This document shows positions 53,160 through 62,548 of a stretch of 64,000 nucleotides of DNA, in pieces. Within the stretch, counting starts at the first letter, position 1. Every line of letters starts with the position of its first letter. Made by a program: the position numbers and the translations under genes. Origin of the DNA: UBA1672 sp050633505 (GTDB lineage Bacteria > Pseudomonadota > Alphaproteobacteria > Micavibrionales > Micavibrionaceae); assembly GCA_050633505.1 (NCBI GenBank), contig JBOEGQ010000010.1:192667-256666 (forward strand), given 5' to 3'. The notes below the pieces were generated by a model. It was not told the origin of the DNA and made no database searches. It saw nothing but the letters and a program-made list of their open reading frames with translations.

Positions 53160-53909
53160 TTAAAGGTATTGAGCAATAATTTTTATAAACTCGTCTGAAG
53201 ATGATAAATCACGAAATTCTGTTGCAGGAACAGTGACACCATACAGATCTGCCAGACGCTGATATTTTGGTTTTCGCGCCTCAAACAACAATGGAAACAC
53301 CCAACGGGAAAAATCATCCGGCATCACATCGGAGACAGAATCCAAATTCTGTTCATTTAGAAACGTTTGAACTTTTTCTTGCAAAAAAGCCGGTGGGAAG
53401 AAAAGAGGCTTCGGATAATCTTGCGCTCTTTGTAAAACTTCTTTTTCTGTTTCTTCATCTGTTTTCAGATAAACAAACAATGTTTTTTCACCAATTTGGC
53501 GAAGCAATTCATCGTCTCCAATCTCACATAAGCTTCCGGTTGAATCATGCACAAAATGGCCTTGAGTTCCTTCAACCACGCTCTGCATCGCTTGTAATGC
53601 CAGAACTTCTGCATCGTAATAGGCCTTTTGTCTTGTCTTAAACAAATCCATGTCAAAGCCATCTTTCTCAGGTGACCCCAGTTTACCAAGAAATGTCGAT
53701 AAAGCGCCGATATCCTCTGTGCTTAAGCTTTGTACATCCGTTAGCTCATCCTTTAAAAACTTGGCCCCAATCTCATAATCGCACGAGTAATTCTCCCACC
53801 CCCATGCCTGTAATTGGCATGAGATATGTGTTTTTCCTGCACCGGACATACCGATTAACGTCACTGCCTTTCGGGAAGAGTTCAAAAATTCTTGCGCGGT
53901 TATTTTCAT
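53160..53909 (-). CDS. P-loop ATPase of unknown function, shikimate kinase-like
   Basis: A 249-residue soluble protein with Walker A GMSGAGKT (19-26) near the N-terminus, as in small nucleoside or shikimate kinases. ENYSCDYEIGAKFL after it is the position where shikimate kinases have their D-x-D/E-I-E. The rest (about 90-249) diverges, with VEGTQGHFVHDSTGSLCEIGDD and TLFVYLKTDEETEKEVLQRAQ resembling the lid and core strands of P-loop kinases. Its ATG overlaps the ispH stop by one base, so they are coupled. In many alphaproteobacteria thrB occupies the slot between ispH and rnhA. Confidence 0.7.
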   Translation of the reverse strand: MKITAQEFLNSSRKAVTLIGMSGAGKTHISCQLQAWGWENYSCDYEIGAKFLKDELTDVQSLSTEDIGALSTFLGKLGSPEKDGFDMDLFKTRQKAYYDAEVLALQAMQSVVEGTQGHFVHDSTGSLCEIGDDELLRQIGEKTLFVYLKTDEETEKEVLQRAQDYPKPLFFPPAFLQEKVQTFLNEQNLDSVSDVMPDDFSRWVFPLLFEARKPKYQRLADLYGVTVPATEFRDLSSSDEFIKIIAQYL

Positions 53910-54862
53910 TATGATGCCATGTTTAATATTTTAGGAACTTTGAAATTGACGTTTTCTTGCGTGATTGGAACCTCCTCCAAGGTAACATTATAATATTCCC
54001 TTGCTTTTTCAATCACTTCATCAACCAAGATCTCCGGCGCAGATGCTCCCGCACTAAGACCGAGGGTTTTAACATCCCCCATCCATTGCCAATCAATATC
54101 GCCAACGCGCTGTACCAGCATGGATTTCGGACAACCGTTAAGCGCCGCCACTTCAACCAAACGATTGGAGTTAGAAGAATTCGGAGCCCCCAAAACCATC
54201 ACGGCATCACTTAACGGCGCAATCGCCTTCATCGCCGCCTGCCGATTAGTTGTCGCATAACAGATATCCTCTTTACGCGGGCCTTTGATATTTGGAAACC
54301 TTGCCTGTAAAGCCTCAACAATAGACGCCGTATCATCAACCGATAGCGTGGTTTGTGTGCAATACGCAATTGCGTTCGGATCATCGACCTCCAACGTATC
54401 CACATCATCTACCGTCTCAACAAGAATCACGGCCCCTTTCGGTAGCTGCCCCATGGTTCCTATCACTTCAGGATGTCCGGCATGGCCAATCAATATAATC
54501 TGATCACCCGTTTTATAGTGACGCTCTGCCTCTCTATGAACCTTACTTACCAACGGGCATGTCGCATCAATATAAAACATCTCTCTGGCTTCGGCGGCCT
54601 GTGGAACGGATTTGGCAACCCCATGCGCAGAAAAAATCACTGGCTGGCCATCATTCGGAATTTCATCCAACTCCTCAACAAACACGGCCCCTTTATCACG
54701 TAGAGAATCAACTACAAACTTGTTATGGACGATTTCATGACGAACGTAGACAGGCGCCCCATACTTCTCAAGGGCAAGCTCTACAATCTGTATTGCACGG
54801 TCAACTCCTGCACAAAAACCACGAGGCGCCGCCAGAAGAATTTTAAGATCACGTTTTATCAT
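53909..54862 (-). CDS. ispH: 4-hydroxy-3-methylbut-2-enyl diphosphate reductase (IspH)
   Basis: The last step of the MEP isoprenoid pathway, an oxygen-sensitive [4Fe-4S] enzyme making IPP and DMAPP. Its 317 residues show the three cluster Cys in PRGFCAGVDRAI, ATCPLVSKVH and EDICYATTNRQ, plus the active-site VRHEIVHN and IGHAGHPEV motifs. It starts at ATG 54862. It lies near ispA and dxs of the same pathway on the opposite strand, so isoprenoid genes are clustered. Confidence 0.97.
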   Translation of the reverse strand: MIKRDLKILLAAPRGFCAGVDRAIQIVELALEKYGAPVYVRHEIVHNKFVVDSLRDKGAVFVEELDEIPNDGQPVIFSAHGVAKSVPQAAEAREMFYIDATCPLVSKVHREAERHYKTGDQIILIGHAGHPEVIGTMGQLPKGAVILVETVDDVDTLEVDDPNAIAYCTQTTLSVDDTASIVEALQARFPNIKGPRKEDICYATTNRQAAMKAIAPLSDAVMVLGAPNSSNSNRLVEVAALNGCPKSMLVQRVGDIDWQWMGDVKTLGLSAGASAPEILVDEVIEKAREYYNVTLEEVPITQENVNFKVPKILNMAS

Positions 54863-54995
54863 GACCCAACTTATAAGGAATTATTTCTAAATAATCCATA
54901 CCCTTCTACCTCCACACCCTTGCACAAAGCGTGTTTGTTGCGTAATCTCGTATATAAGAATTCTCTATTAAAAAAAATCAAGATTAATAAACAAT

Positions 54996-55619
54996 ATGAC
55001 CAATTTAAAAAACCTTACAATCGGTTCACTTATATTCATTTTATCGGCTTGCCAGACCGTAAATGCCATACAAGACGACGTAGATGCATTGGCAGACGGT
55101 GTTCCCCCAATGGCGCAAGTACACACAGGAACCACTGAAAGCCTGTTAAAGAATCAATGCCCGGAAGTTCAAATTGTTGATGATTTGAGTTCATTAAGTG
55201 ATTTTGAAGACCCGAAAAAAACATCAAAGAAAAGATTAGTATCCCGCGTTGATTTGAAAAGTGCCGAAAGCACATGCAAAATCGCATCAAAAAGCGTCAC
55301 CGTTGATCTTAAACTTATTTTCAATGGAGCATTAGGAGAAAAAGGACGAGAGAAAAGCTCAGACAAACCATTCTTCTCATATCCGTTTTTTGTGGCAGTC
55401 ACCGCACCGAACGGTAAAATTATGGCCAAAGAAATATTTGCGGCGTCCCTGACATACGGCCCGAATGAGCAAACCCACACCTATTTCGAAAAATTACGCC
55501 AGATTATTCCAATACAAAACAAGTCTAAAGCGCATATGTATAAGGTCTTAATCGGTTTTCAAGTCACACCGGATCAGCTTAAGTACAACCGCAAGAACAT
55601 GGTTCCGATCCCACAGTAA
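54996..55619 (+). CDS. Lipoprotein of unknown function (207 aa)
   Basis: Has a lipoprotein signal with lipobox LSAC (Cys19). Residue +2 is Gln, so no inner membrane retention signal is present and outer membrane sorting is likely. The mature protein has a beta-type core with VTVDLKLIFNGALG and SYPFFVAVTAPNGKIMAKEIF, and ends with IGFQVTPDQLKYNRKN. Two further Cys (KNQCPEV and ESTCKIA) may pair. I do not recognise the family. It is divergent from ispH and lies 12 bp upstream of gmhA. Confidence 0.75.
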   Translation: MTNLKNLTIGSLIFILSACQTVNAIQDDVDALADGVPPMAQVHTGTTESLLKNQCPEVQIVDDLSSLSDFEDPKKTSKKRLVSRVDLKSAESTCKIASKSVTVDLKLIFNGALGEKGREKSSDKPFFSYPFFVAVTAPNGKIMAKEIFAASLTYGPNEQTHTYFEKLRQIIPIQNKSKAHMYKVLIGFQVTPDQLKYNRKNMVPIPQ

Positions 55620-55631
55620 ACAGGAAAACCA

Positions 55632-56213
55632 ATGGATATAGATCAATACTGGTCGGATGAAATAAAATCTCATACCGCCTGCCTTGAACAAACCGGCAAA
55701 GAGCTACTCAGCCCCTTCAAAAGTGTACTGGATGCCTGTGAACACGCCATAAGAGATGGCAAAAAGATATTATTCTTCGGAAATGGCGGAAGTGCAGCCG
55801 ACGCACAACATCTGGCGACAGAACTTAGTGTGCGTTATATAAAAGACCGCGCCCCTATTGCCGCTTTGGCATTGACGACCGATACCTCCACCCTGACTGC
55901 CGCAGGTAACGATATGGGGTTTGAACATATCTTCTCCCGCCAGATTGACGCCATTGGCAATGAAGGTGACGTCGCAATCGCAATTAGCACATCAGGCAAA
56001 AGCCCCAATATCGTTCATGCCTTAGAAATAGCAAAACAAAAGAACATAACAACAATTGGCCTTTCAGGGCGCGATGGCGGTTTTATGCCACCGTTTTGCG
56101 ACCATATGCTTATTATTCCATCCGAAAGCACAGCCCGCATTCAAGAAATGCACATCATGATCGGGCATATGTTATGCGGGGGATTGGAACAAAGACTTGG
56201 CCTTAGCACTTAA
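55632..56213 (+). CDS. gmhA: Phosphoheptose isomerase GmhA (SIS domain)
   Basis: Converts sedoheptulose 7-phosphate to D-glycero-D-manno-heptose 7-phosphate for LPS core. A 193-residue SIS-domain protein with the family motifs LFFGNGGSAADAQHLATEL, TLTAAGNDMGFEHIFSRQ, AIAISTSGKSPNIVHAL and the C-terminal RIQEMHIMIGHMLCG. AGGAAA lies just upstream of ATG 55632. Following genes belong to the isoprenoid cluster, so its link to them is only positional. Confidence 0.95.
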   Translation: MDIDQYWSDEIKSHTACLEQTGKELLSPFKSVLDACEHAIRDGKKILFFGNGGSAADAQHLATELSVRYIKDRAPIAALALTTDTSTLTAAGNDMGFEHIFSRQIDAIGNEGDVAIAISTSGKSPNIVHALEIAKQKNITTIGLSGRDGGFMPPFCDHMLIIPSESTARIQEMHIMIGHMLCGGLEQRLGLST

Positions 56214-56286
56214 CACTTGAGATAAAGGCGCTTCTGTCATAAACTTCTGGCTCTAAAATAAAGTTAAAAGAACAAGAGATACAATA

Positions 56287-56535
56287 ATGACACAAGCCAA
56301 AGCGGTTGATTCTTTAAGCTTTGAAGAAGCTCTCGGAGAACTGGAACATATTGTCCGCGGTTTAGAAACAGGGGAATCCCCGTTAGAAGACTCAATTTCG
56401 GCTTATGAACGCGGTGTAAAATTGAAAATACATTGCGAGAAGAAACTTCGAGATGCCCAAGCAAAAATAGAAAAAATATCTATTCAAGCAGACGGATCGA
56501 TTTCAACACAACCTTTAGACCCGGAAAAGAATTAA
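56287..56535 (+). CDS. xseB: Exodeoxyribonuclease VII small subunit
   Basis: An 82-residue subunit of ExoVII, which degrades single-stranded DNA with XseA. It shows the family pattern LSFEEALGELEHIVRGLETGE followed by LEDSISAYERGVKLKIHCEKKLRDAQ. AAGAGA lies 7 nt before the ATG. It is 4 bp upstream of ispA, and the xseB-ispA-dxs order is widely conserved in Proteobacteria. Confidence 0.96.
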   Translation: MTQAKAVDSLSFEEALGELEHIVRGLETGESPLEDSISAYERGVKLKIHCEKKLRDAQAKIEKISIQADGSISTQPLDPEKN

Positions 56536-56539
56536 TAAT

Positions 56540-57451
56540 ATGGCACCTTCTCCCCGCGATGCAGACCCGGCTCTGCAAAACGAAATGGATGCGATAAACG
56601 CAGCAATCAATAAAACAATAGACCGCCTGTTACCTGAAACAGAGTTGGCCGAAAACCACCTATATGAAGCGATGCGCCACGGAACATTAGGCGGCGGAAA
56701 GAGGCTCCGTCCGTTTCTTGTTATACAATCTGCTGCCTTATTTAATGTCGACCCTGCAAGAGCGCGCCGCGTTGCTGCCGCTCTGGAGTTTATACATTGC
56801 TATTCCTTGATCCATGACGACTTACCAGCCATGGATGATGCCGCCCTACGCCGCGGAAAACCAACTGTTCATCGCCAATATGATGATGCCACCGCGATTC
56901 TAGCCGGTGACGCTCTACTAACCTTGGCTTTTGAAATATTAAGTGAATCAGAAACACATGAAGATCCGCGCGTGCGTTGCGAACTTATCCGTACACTTGC
57001 GCAGGCATCAGGTGGTCATGGTATGGTTGGTGGACAAATGCTTGACCTTCTTGCGGAAAAAGAAGAATTCGACTTTGGCACAATATCAAGACTGCAACGC
57101 ATGAAAACTGGCAAGCTTATGGCATTCGCCTGTGAATCAGGCGCTATCCTTGGTAAAGCCAATCCCCCGCACAGACGCGCTCTATGTAACTATGCACATG
57201 ATCTTGGCCTCGCATTTCAGGTGACGGATGACATTCTTGATGTTGAGGCAGACCCTCAAGATACAGGCAAAGACACCAGAAAAGACGAAAACGCCGGCAA
57301 AGCCACGTTTGTTTCTGCAATGGGTAAGGAACAAGCAAAAGAGCGTGCGGAAATGCTGGTGGAACAATCAATCAGGCACCTCAAAATATTTGAAGGACGT
57401 GCAGATATGCTGAAAAAGCTTGCTCTTTATGTCCTCGAACGACGTGCATAA
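56540..57451 (+). CDS. ispA: Farnesyl/geranyl diphosphate synthase (polyprenyl synthetase)
   Basis: Condenses IPP with DMAPP or GPP. Its 303 residues have the first Asp-rich motif in IHDDLPAMDDAALRRGKPTVH and the second in FQVTDDILDVEAD. Other motifs are GGGKRLRPFL, ILAGDALLTLAFE and GGQMLDLLAE. It lies between xseB and dxs, so the three are probably transcribed together. Chain length (C15 or C20) cannot be read from the sequence alone. Confidence 0.95.
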   Translation: MAPSPRDADPALQNEMDAINAAINKTIDRLLPETELAENHLYEAMRHGTLGGGKRLRPFLVIQSAALFNVDPARARRVAAALEFIHCYSLIHDDLPAMDDAALRRGKPTVHRQYDDATAILAGDALLTLAFEILSESETHEDPRVRCELIRTLAQASGGHGMVGGQMLDLLAEKEEFDFGTISRLQRMKTGKLMAFACESGAILGKANPPHRRALCNYAHDLGLAFQVTDDILDVEADPQDTGKDTRKDENAGKATFVSAMGKEQAKERAEMLVEQSIRHLKIFEGRADMLKKLALYVLERRA

Positions 57452-57502
57452 AACGATATTTTGTTGATTATTGTATCAACTTTACGATAGAACAATCTGA
57501 TT

Positions 57503-59458
57503 ATGGCTCAGGCACAAGAACAACAATCGTCAACATCTCTTGAGAAACCGGAAGGCACATTGCTTGACCGCGTTGATACACCTGCCGATTTGAAGGCTTT
57601 CACAGACGAAGAATTGAAAGAGCTGTCATCTGATGTACGCGATTTCATGGTTAACACAATTGCCAAAACCGGTGGGCATCTTGGTGCTGGCCTTGGTGTT
57701 GTGGAACTAAGTGTTGCGCTTCACGCGGTATTTAATACACCGGAAGACAAAGTCATATGGGACGTCGGACATCAAGCCTATCCCCACAAAATTCTAACAG
57801 GTCGCAAAGACAAACTGCACACGATCCGTCAAGGCAATGGCCTATCCGGCTTCACAAAACGAAGTGAAAGCCAATACGACCCATTCGGTGCAGGACATAG
57901 CTCCACCTCTATTTCTGCAGGTATGGGCATGGCAATCGCCAGAGATCTATCCAACCTGGCCGGGGAAACAAAAGAGAATAACGTCATTTCTGTCATCGGT
58001 GATGGCGCAATGAGCGCGGGTATGGCGTATGAAGCGATGAATAACGCTGGTGCACAAACAATTGATGGAAAGAAGAGCAAGCTAATCGTTATCCTGAATG
58101 ATAACGAGATGTCCATCGCTCCCCCCGTTGGCGCGATGAGCCGCCACTTAACAAAGATTGTCTCATCAAAACCTTATATTACGGCGCGGGAAATCGGAAA
58201 AAAGATCACGGATATCCTCCCCTCTCCCCTCCGTCATGCCGCCAAACGTGCAGAAGAAGGTGCGCGTGTTGCAATTGGCGGTGGCAGCCTATTTGAAGAG
58301 ATGGGTTTTTATTACATCGGGCCGGTTGACGGGCACAATCTGGATCAACTTCTGCCTATTCTTCGTAATGTCCGAGATAGCGAGCACGATACCCCTATCC
58401 TAATCCATGTTCGTACACAAAAGGGGAAAGGCTATAGCCATGCCGAAAATTCAAAAGACAAAATGCACGGCGTCAAAAAATTTGATGTTGTAACAGGCTC
58501 TCAAGTTAAAGGTGCCATCGGCGCACCAAGCTATACCAGCGTATTCTCTGATACCCTCATTAAACTGGCGCAAGATGATCAGAAAATCGTCGGAATTTCT
58601 GCTGCCATGCCTTCAGGAACTGGTTTAGATGCCTTCTCCCATGCATACCCCGATCGATGCTTTGACGTTGGCATTGCAGAACAACATGCCGTGACATTCG
58701 CCGGAGGCCTCGCCACAGAGGGGTATAAGCCATTCGTCGCCATTTATTCAACATTTTTGCAACGCGCATACGATCAAATCGTACATGATGTGGCCATTCA
58801 AAACCTGCCTGTACGCTTTATCATCGATCGCGCTGGCTTGGTTGGTGCCGATGGTCAAACACATGCGGGATCATTCGACATCGCCTATTTAGGTTGCCTT
58901 CCGAACATGGTTATCATGGCACCAAGTGATGAATCGGAACTTGCGCATATGGTCAAAACCGCCGCTTCATACGATGAAGGCCCTATTGCTTTACGTTTCC
59001 CACGTGGAGAAGGCGTTGGTGTGGATTTGCCCAAAACGACAACACCTATTGAAATTGGCAAGGGACGTATGATCCAAAGAGGTGAAAAACTCGCCCTTAT
59101 TAATCTTGGAACACGTCTGGAAGAGTGTAAAAAGGCGGCTATTGCCATCCGCCAGAAAGCTGGTGTCGACATTACCATTGCCGATGCACGTTTTGCCAAG
59201 CCATTAGACGAAGAAATGATTGCAGATATTGCCAAAAACCACGATGCCATTATCACGATAGAAGAAGGATCAAAAGGTGGATTCGGATCTTACGTCCTTG
59301 AGTTCTTATCAACAAAAGGCCTGTTAGATAATGGTTTGAAAATCAGGACAATGACTTTACCTGATCGCTTTCAGGATCACGATGCCCCACAAAAACAATA
59401 TGAACAAGCAGGATTAAACGCCACGCAGGTCGCTGATATGGCTATTACTCTTTTATAG
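57503..59458 (+). CDS. dxs: 1-deoxy-D-xylulose-5-phosphate synthase
   Basis: First enzyme of the MEP pathway, making DXP from pyruvate and glyceraldehyde 3-phosphate with thiamine diphosphate. Its 651 residues have GGHLGAGLGVVELSVALH, the ThDP-binding VIGDGAMSAGMAYEAMNNAG, DAFSHAYPDRCFDVGIAEQHA with the catalytic Glu, and the C-terminal transketolase domain. About 25 residues precede the usual family start and may be disordered (QAQEQQSSTSLEKPEGTLL). It is 51 bp downstream of ispA. Confidence 0.97.
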   Translation: MAQAQEQQSSTSLEKPEGTLLDRVDTPADLKAFTDEELKELSSDVRDFMVNTIAKTGGHLGAGLGVVELSVALHAVFNTPEDKVIWDVGHQAYPHKILTGRKDKLHTIRQGNGLSGFTKRSESQYDPFGAGHSSTSISAGMGMAIARDLSNLAGETKENNVISVIGDGAMSAGMAYEAMNNAGAQTIDGKKSKLIVILNDNEMSIAPPVGAMSRHLTKIVSSKPYITAREIGKKITDILPSPLRHAAKRAEEGARVAIGGGSLFEEMGFYYIGPVDGHNLDQLLPILRNVRDSEHDTPILIHVRTQKGKGYSHAENSKDKMHGVKKFDVVTGSQVKGAIGAPSYTSVFSDTLIKLAQDDQKIVGISAAMPSGTGLDAFSHAYPDRCFDVGIAEQHAVTFAGGLATEGYKPFVAIYSTFLQRAYDQIVHDVAIQNLPVRFIIDRAGLVGADGQTHAGSFDIAYLGCLPNMVIMAPSDESELAHMVKTAASYDEGPIALRFPRGEGVGVDLPKTTTPIEIGKGRMIQRGEKLALINLGTRLEECKKAAIAIRQKAGVDITIADARFAKPLDEEMIADIAKNHDAIITIEEGSKGGFGSYVLEFLSTKGLLDNGLKIRTMTLPDRFQDHDAPQKQYEQAGLNATQVADMAITLL

Positions 59459-59518
59459 TCATGCCTTTTTCGATTCCTATTGATATCCCGCAATTTTAGA
59501 TATACGATTTAAAATCCA

Positions 59519-60322
59519 ATGACATTACAAAGACCAACTATTGTTATTTTCGATATGGACGGAACGGCTGTGCGCCATATTAATCCGCACCTTCTGCATG
59601 TGTTGGAGGTATTAGATAATGTCTGTTACAAAATCTCAAAGGTCTTCGCATGGCTTTTCAAACGTGGCGGACAAGGCCCTATCGTGCCGGAATGGCATGA
59701 CCCGGAATGGAGCAATCAAAAAAAGAAAAAGCCAAAGCTTCTCGTTCACCGTGCCATACATAAGGTTCGCCGCAAACCTGTCGAACAAATTGTTCAACCC
59801 TGCCCCGGACTTTATGATGTTCTAGACTTTCTTAAGGAAAACAATGTACCAATGGCATTAGTCAGCAATGGATTGGGCAAAGGCTATGGCGATGATATCG
59901 TAAAGAAATTTGATCTGGATGAGTATTTTCAAACCACAGTTTTTCGTGAAGATATAAGCCATTCAAAACCACACCCTGAACCTATCTTACTTGCACTAAA
60001 GCGCATGAACCTTAAGCCAACAGAAGATGATATCATCTGGTATCTTGGTGATCGCCGTAAGGATGTAATTGCCGCCCTATCTGCATCTGACCTTATTGAC
60101 GGCGTTACATTACCGATTGCCGTTGCGTTTAACGCAGCCGTTGCCGTATTGGAAAAAGGCTTAGGATCGGATCACATTATCATGTCTTTTCATGACATGT
60201 ATGATCAGCTTAAAGAAATTTTTGAAAAGCAGCCTGCTGCGACAGAAAAAAAAACATTAACAGAACCTGAGAACACCGTGGAAAGTACAGAGGCAGATTT
60301 GCCTTCTACTCAACATATATAG
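59519..60322 (+). CDS. HAD family hydrolase (phosphoglycolate phosphatase-like)
   Basis: A 267-residue HAD phosphatase with motif I IFDMDGTAVR (nucleophile Asp near residue 11), motif II ALVSNG, motif III Lys in ISHSKPHPEPILLALK, and motif IV WYLGDRRKDVIAAL. A long cap insertion after motif I is basic (SNQKKKKPKLLVHRAIHKVRRK). The last 30 residues form a disordered acidic Thr/Glu tail. Its substrate is unknown. Its 3' end overlaps the convergent sppA stop region by 17 bp (60306-60322). Confidence 0.88.
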   Translation: MTLQRPTIVIFDMDGTAVRHINPHLLHVLEVLDNVCYKISKVFAWLFKRGGQGPIVPEWHDPEWSNQKKKKPKLLVHRAIHKVRRKPVEQIVQPCPGLYDVLDFLKENNVPMALVSNGLGKGYGDDIVKKFDLDEYFQTTVFREDISHSKPHPEPILLALKRMNLKPTEDDIIWYLGDRRKDVIAALSASDLIDGVTLPIAVAFNAAVAVLEKGLGSDHIIMSFHDMYDQLKEIFEKQPAATEKKTLTEPENTVESTEADLPSTQHI

Positions 60323-62216
60323 GGGGCTGATAGACGCTATTCTTTGTAGGCGTAGAGAGCACATTCAAATCCGGTAGAGACGATATAAATGGCTCTAAAT
60401 AAGGTGCATATGTACTGATCACCTGACCTGCCATAACCTGACCTTCAAATATTTCGATAAATTGCTCAATCGGTGTCAAAGGACGTGGCAAAATAATAAC
60501 ATCTATATCATGTCGATCTGCCGCCCCACTTTTCACCGCCGCATAATCAAGGGCATCATTCAAACCGCCTAATTGATCGGCAATTCCGATATCAACAGCA
60601 GACACCCCGGACCAGACACGACCACGCGCAATTCTATCGACATCTTCAATCGACATCTCACGTCCTTGTGCAACGCGCTTTAAAAACCCGTCATAAATAT
60701 GATCTAACATGGCATTAATACGCACTGCTTCACTATCTGAAAATGGTTTGGTCATAGACCATATTGCAGAGTTCTCACCCCACTGCACGCTATCCCAGTT
60801 AACACCTAACTTTTCCCACAATGACGCCGCAGAGAACTTCCCTCCCAGCACACCAATAGATCCCGTGATTGTCGTAGGTAAAACAAAAATTCGATCCGCA
60901 TAAGCAGAAATCCAATATCCCCCCGACGCAGCAGTCGGCCCCATAGATACAATGACAAACTTTTCTTCTTCCTGAACCTTTTCAACGGCACGCAGGATTG
61001 TTTCCGAAGCAATCGGAGAGCCTCCCGGACTATCTACACGCAAAACCACACCATCAATCAAGTCATCATCTGCAATACCCAATAATGTTCCGGCAATCTT
61101 ATCTGCAGAAGCATAACCACTTGGGCTACCATCACCTGTTGTTTCAACAATAGCACCAACCGCATAAACCAATGCCACACGTGGGTTTTTCTTCTCTTCT
61201 ACATCTTCTTGCTTCATCAAAGAATTGGTAAGTGATTGTTTTTGATCCCGCATATCTGCGACATAGCGGTCAAAATGAATATAGGCCAAATCTTCACTCT
61301 TAGAATCACCAGTCACCTTTTCATTAATGAGCTCAACCAAGTGGTCTGCATAGTCAACGTGATCAACCAACCCGGATTCCAGTGCTTCATTATCCAAGAA
61401 TATACCATGATCAACCAACTCTGTTAGGCTGCGCCCATCTTTGAGGCGATTGTCTTTTGCAATTTCAGAAATCAAAACAGATGATAAATCATCAATTAAT
61501 TTTTGGATTGCTTCTTTATTCGCATCAGAAATTGTCGAATTAGTTAGGCTTTCATATGCACTTTTATACTCTTTACGCTGAAAGAAATTAGGTTCAACCC
61601 CAACTGTATCCAAGAGTTGACGGGCAAATGGCATTTCCGCATTAATACCGGGAATGGCAACAACGCCCATTGGCTGCATCCATATTTCATCAAAAGCAGA
61701 AGCAAGATAATAATTTCCAAGCCCGCCGCTATATGATGGGGCGAAAATATAAGCAAATTTCCCACTGGATCTAAAATCTTTAACGGCAATACGTATTTCC
61801 TGCACATGTGCAAGCGCATAGCCCCCTACACTAAGATACGCATAGACCCCTTCAACACGAGCATCATTTTTGGCACGCTCTAGCGCATCTGTAAAACTTT
61901 TTACGGTGCGTATCTGTTCAGAGAATGGATCTATCAACCCCGCATTTTCCGAGACTTCGCCAAGCTTACCATCCAGATTGATATAGAGCACCATCTGGTC
62001 TGGCAATTCCGGCTCAATTTCATCAATGACAGATGAAATACTCATCAAAATAAAGAAGGACACCAACAGAACCAATGCCCCCATAAAGGTACAGGTTCTT
62101 TTCAATGCCAACCACAGAATCGGTAAAAGCCGCCATTTCACTTTCGGCTTTTCAGCCGTTTTAGAAACAGGAGGTGAAAATAAGGTTTTTCGTCGTTGCC
62201 AAGGATCTTTTCTCAT
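60306..62216 (-). CDS. sppA: Signal peptide peptidase SppA (67K type)
   Basis: Degrades cleaved signal peptides in the inner membrane. A 636-residue protein of the tandem-domain 67K type: a basic N-terminus, a transmembrane helix (about 35-60), and two S49 protease domains. Catalytic Lys is in FQRKEYKSAYESL of the first domain and Ser in PTAASGGYWISAYADRIF of the second. A DSPGGSP motif is also present. Its 3' end overlaps the HAD gene tail, so the two transcripts are convergent. Confidence 0.95.
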   Translation of the reverse strand: MRKDPWQRRKTLFSPPVSKTAEKPKVKWRLLPILWLALKRTCTFMGALVLLVSFFILMSISSVIDEIEPELPDQMVLYINLDGKLGEVSENAGLIDPFSEQIRTVKSFTDALERAKNDARVEGVYAYLSVGGYALAHVQEIRIAVKDFRSSGKFAYIFAPSYSGGLGNYYLASAFDEIWMQPMGVVAIPGINAEMPFARQLLDTVGVEPNFFQRKEYKSAYESLTNSTISDANKEAIQKLIDDLSSVLISEIAKDNRLKDGRSLTELVDHGIFLDNEALESGLVDHVDYADHLVELINEKVTGDSKSEDLAYIHFDRYVADMRDQKQSLTNSLMKQEDVEEKKNPRVALVYAVGAIVETTGDGSPSGYASADKIAGTLLGIADDDLIDGVVLRVDSPGGSPIASETILRAVEKVQEEEKFVIVSMGPTAASGGYWISAYADRIFVLPTTITGSIGVLGGKFSAASLWEKLGVNWDSVQWGENSAIWSMTKPFSDSEAVRINAMLDHIYDGFLKRVAQGREMSIEDVDRIARGRVWSGVSAVDIGIADQLGGLNDALDYAAVKSGAADRHDIDVIILPRPLTPIEQFIEIFEGQVMAGQVISTYAPYLEPFISSLPDLNVLSTPTKNSVYQPPIYVE

Positions 62217-62265
62217 GCCCTAAGGAATAGCAAAGATACCGTTGAAAGGAAAGAGCAAGGATCGC

Positions 62266-62484
62266 TTATTCGCATGAATCAAGCGGTGACACAAAGATTG
62301 TATCTGCACCTGTTTGTTCAAAATTCACACCATGACGGCGCGCCTTGGTCATCACAGACTGTATATTACCAGACACAAGAGATGTGTCATCGCCCCACAT
62401 AACCGGATTGAATGTTGTTCTGACAGAATCCCGCGTCGCATCATCTGCCCCGTATTTTATATATGTCACAGGCTTATCCGCCAT
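62266..62484 (-). CDS. Small protein of unknown function (72 aa)
   Basis: Starts MADKPVTYIKYGADDATRD and continues with TTFNPVMWGDDTSLVSGNIQS and NFEQTGADTIFVSPLDSCE. It has no signal peptide or membrane segment. AAGG lies 7 nt before the ATG. No competing frame has a comparable start signal. It lies between aroC and sppA on the same strand, with small gaps (64 and 49 bp). I recognise no family. Confidence 0.6.
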   Translation of the reverse strand: MADKPVTYIKYGADDATRDSVRTTFNPVMWGDDTSLVSGNIQSVMTKARRHGVNFEQTGADTIFVSPLDSCE

Positions 62485-62548
62485 CTCATCACCTTATATT
62501 ATGCGAGCTTTTTCAAGTTCATATCATACACATAAAAATATGTAAACT

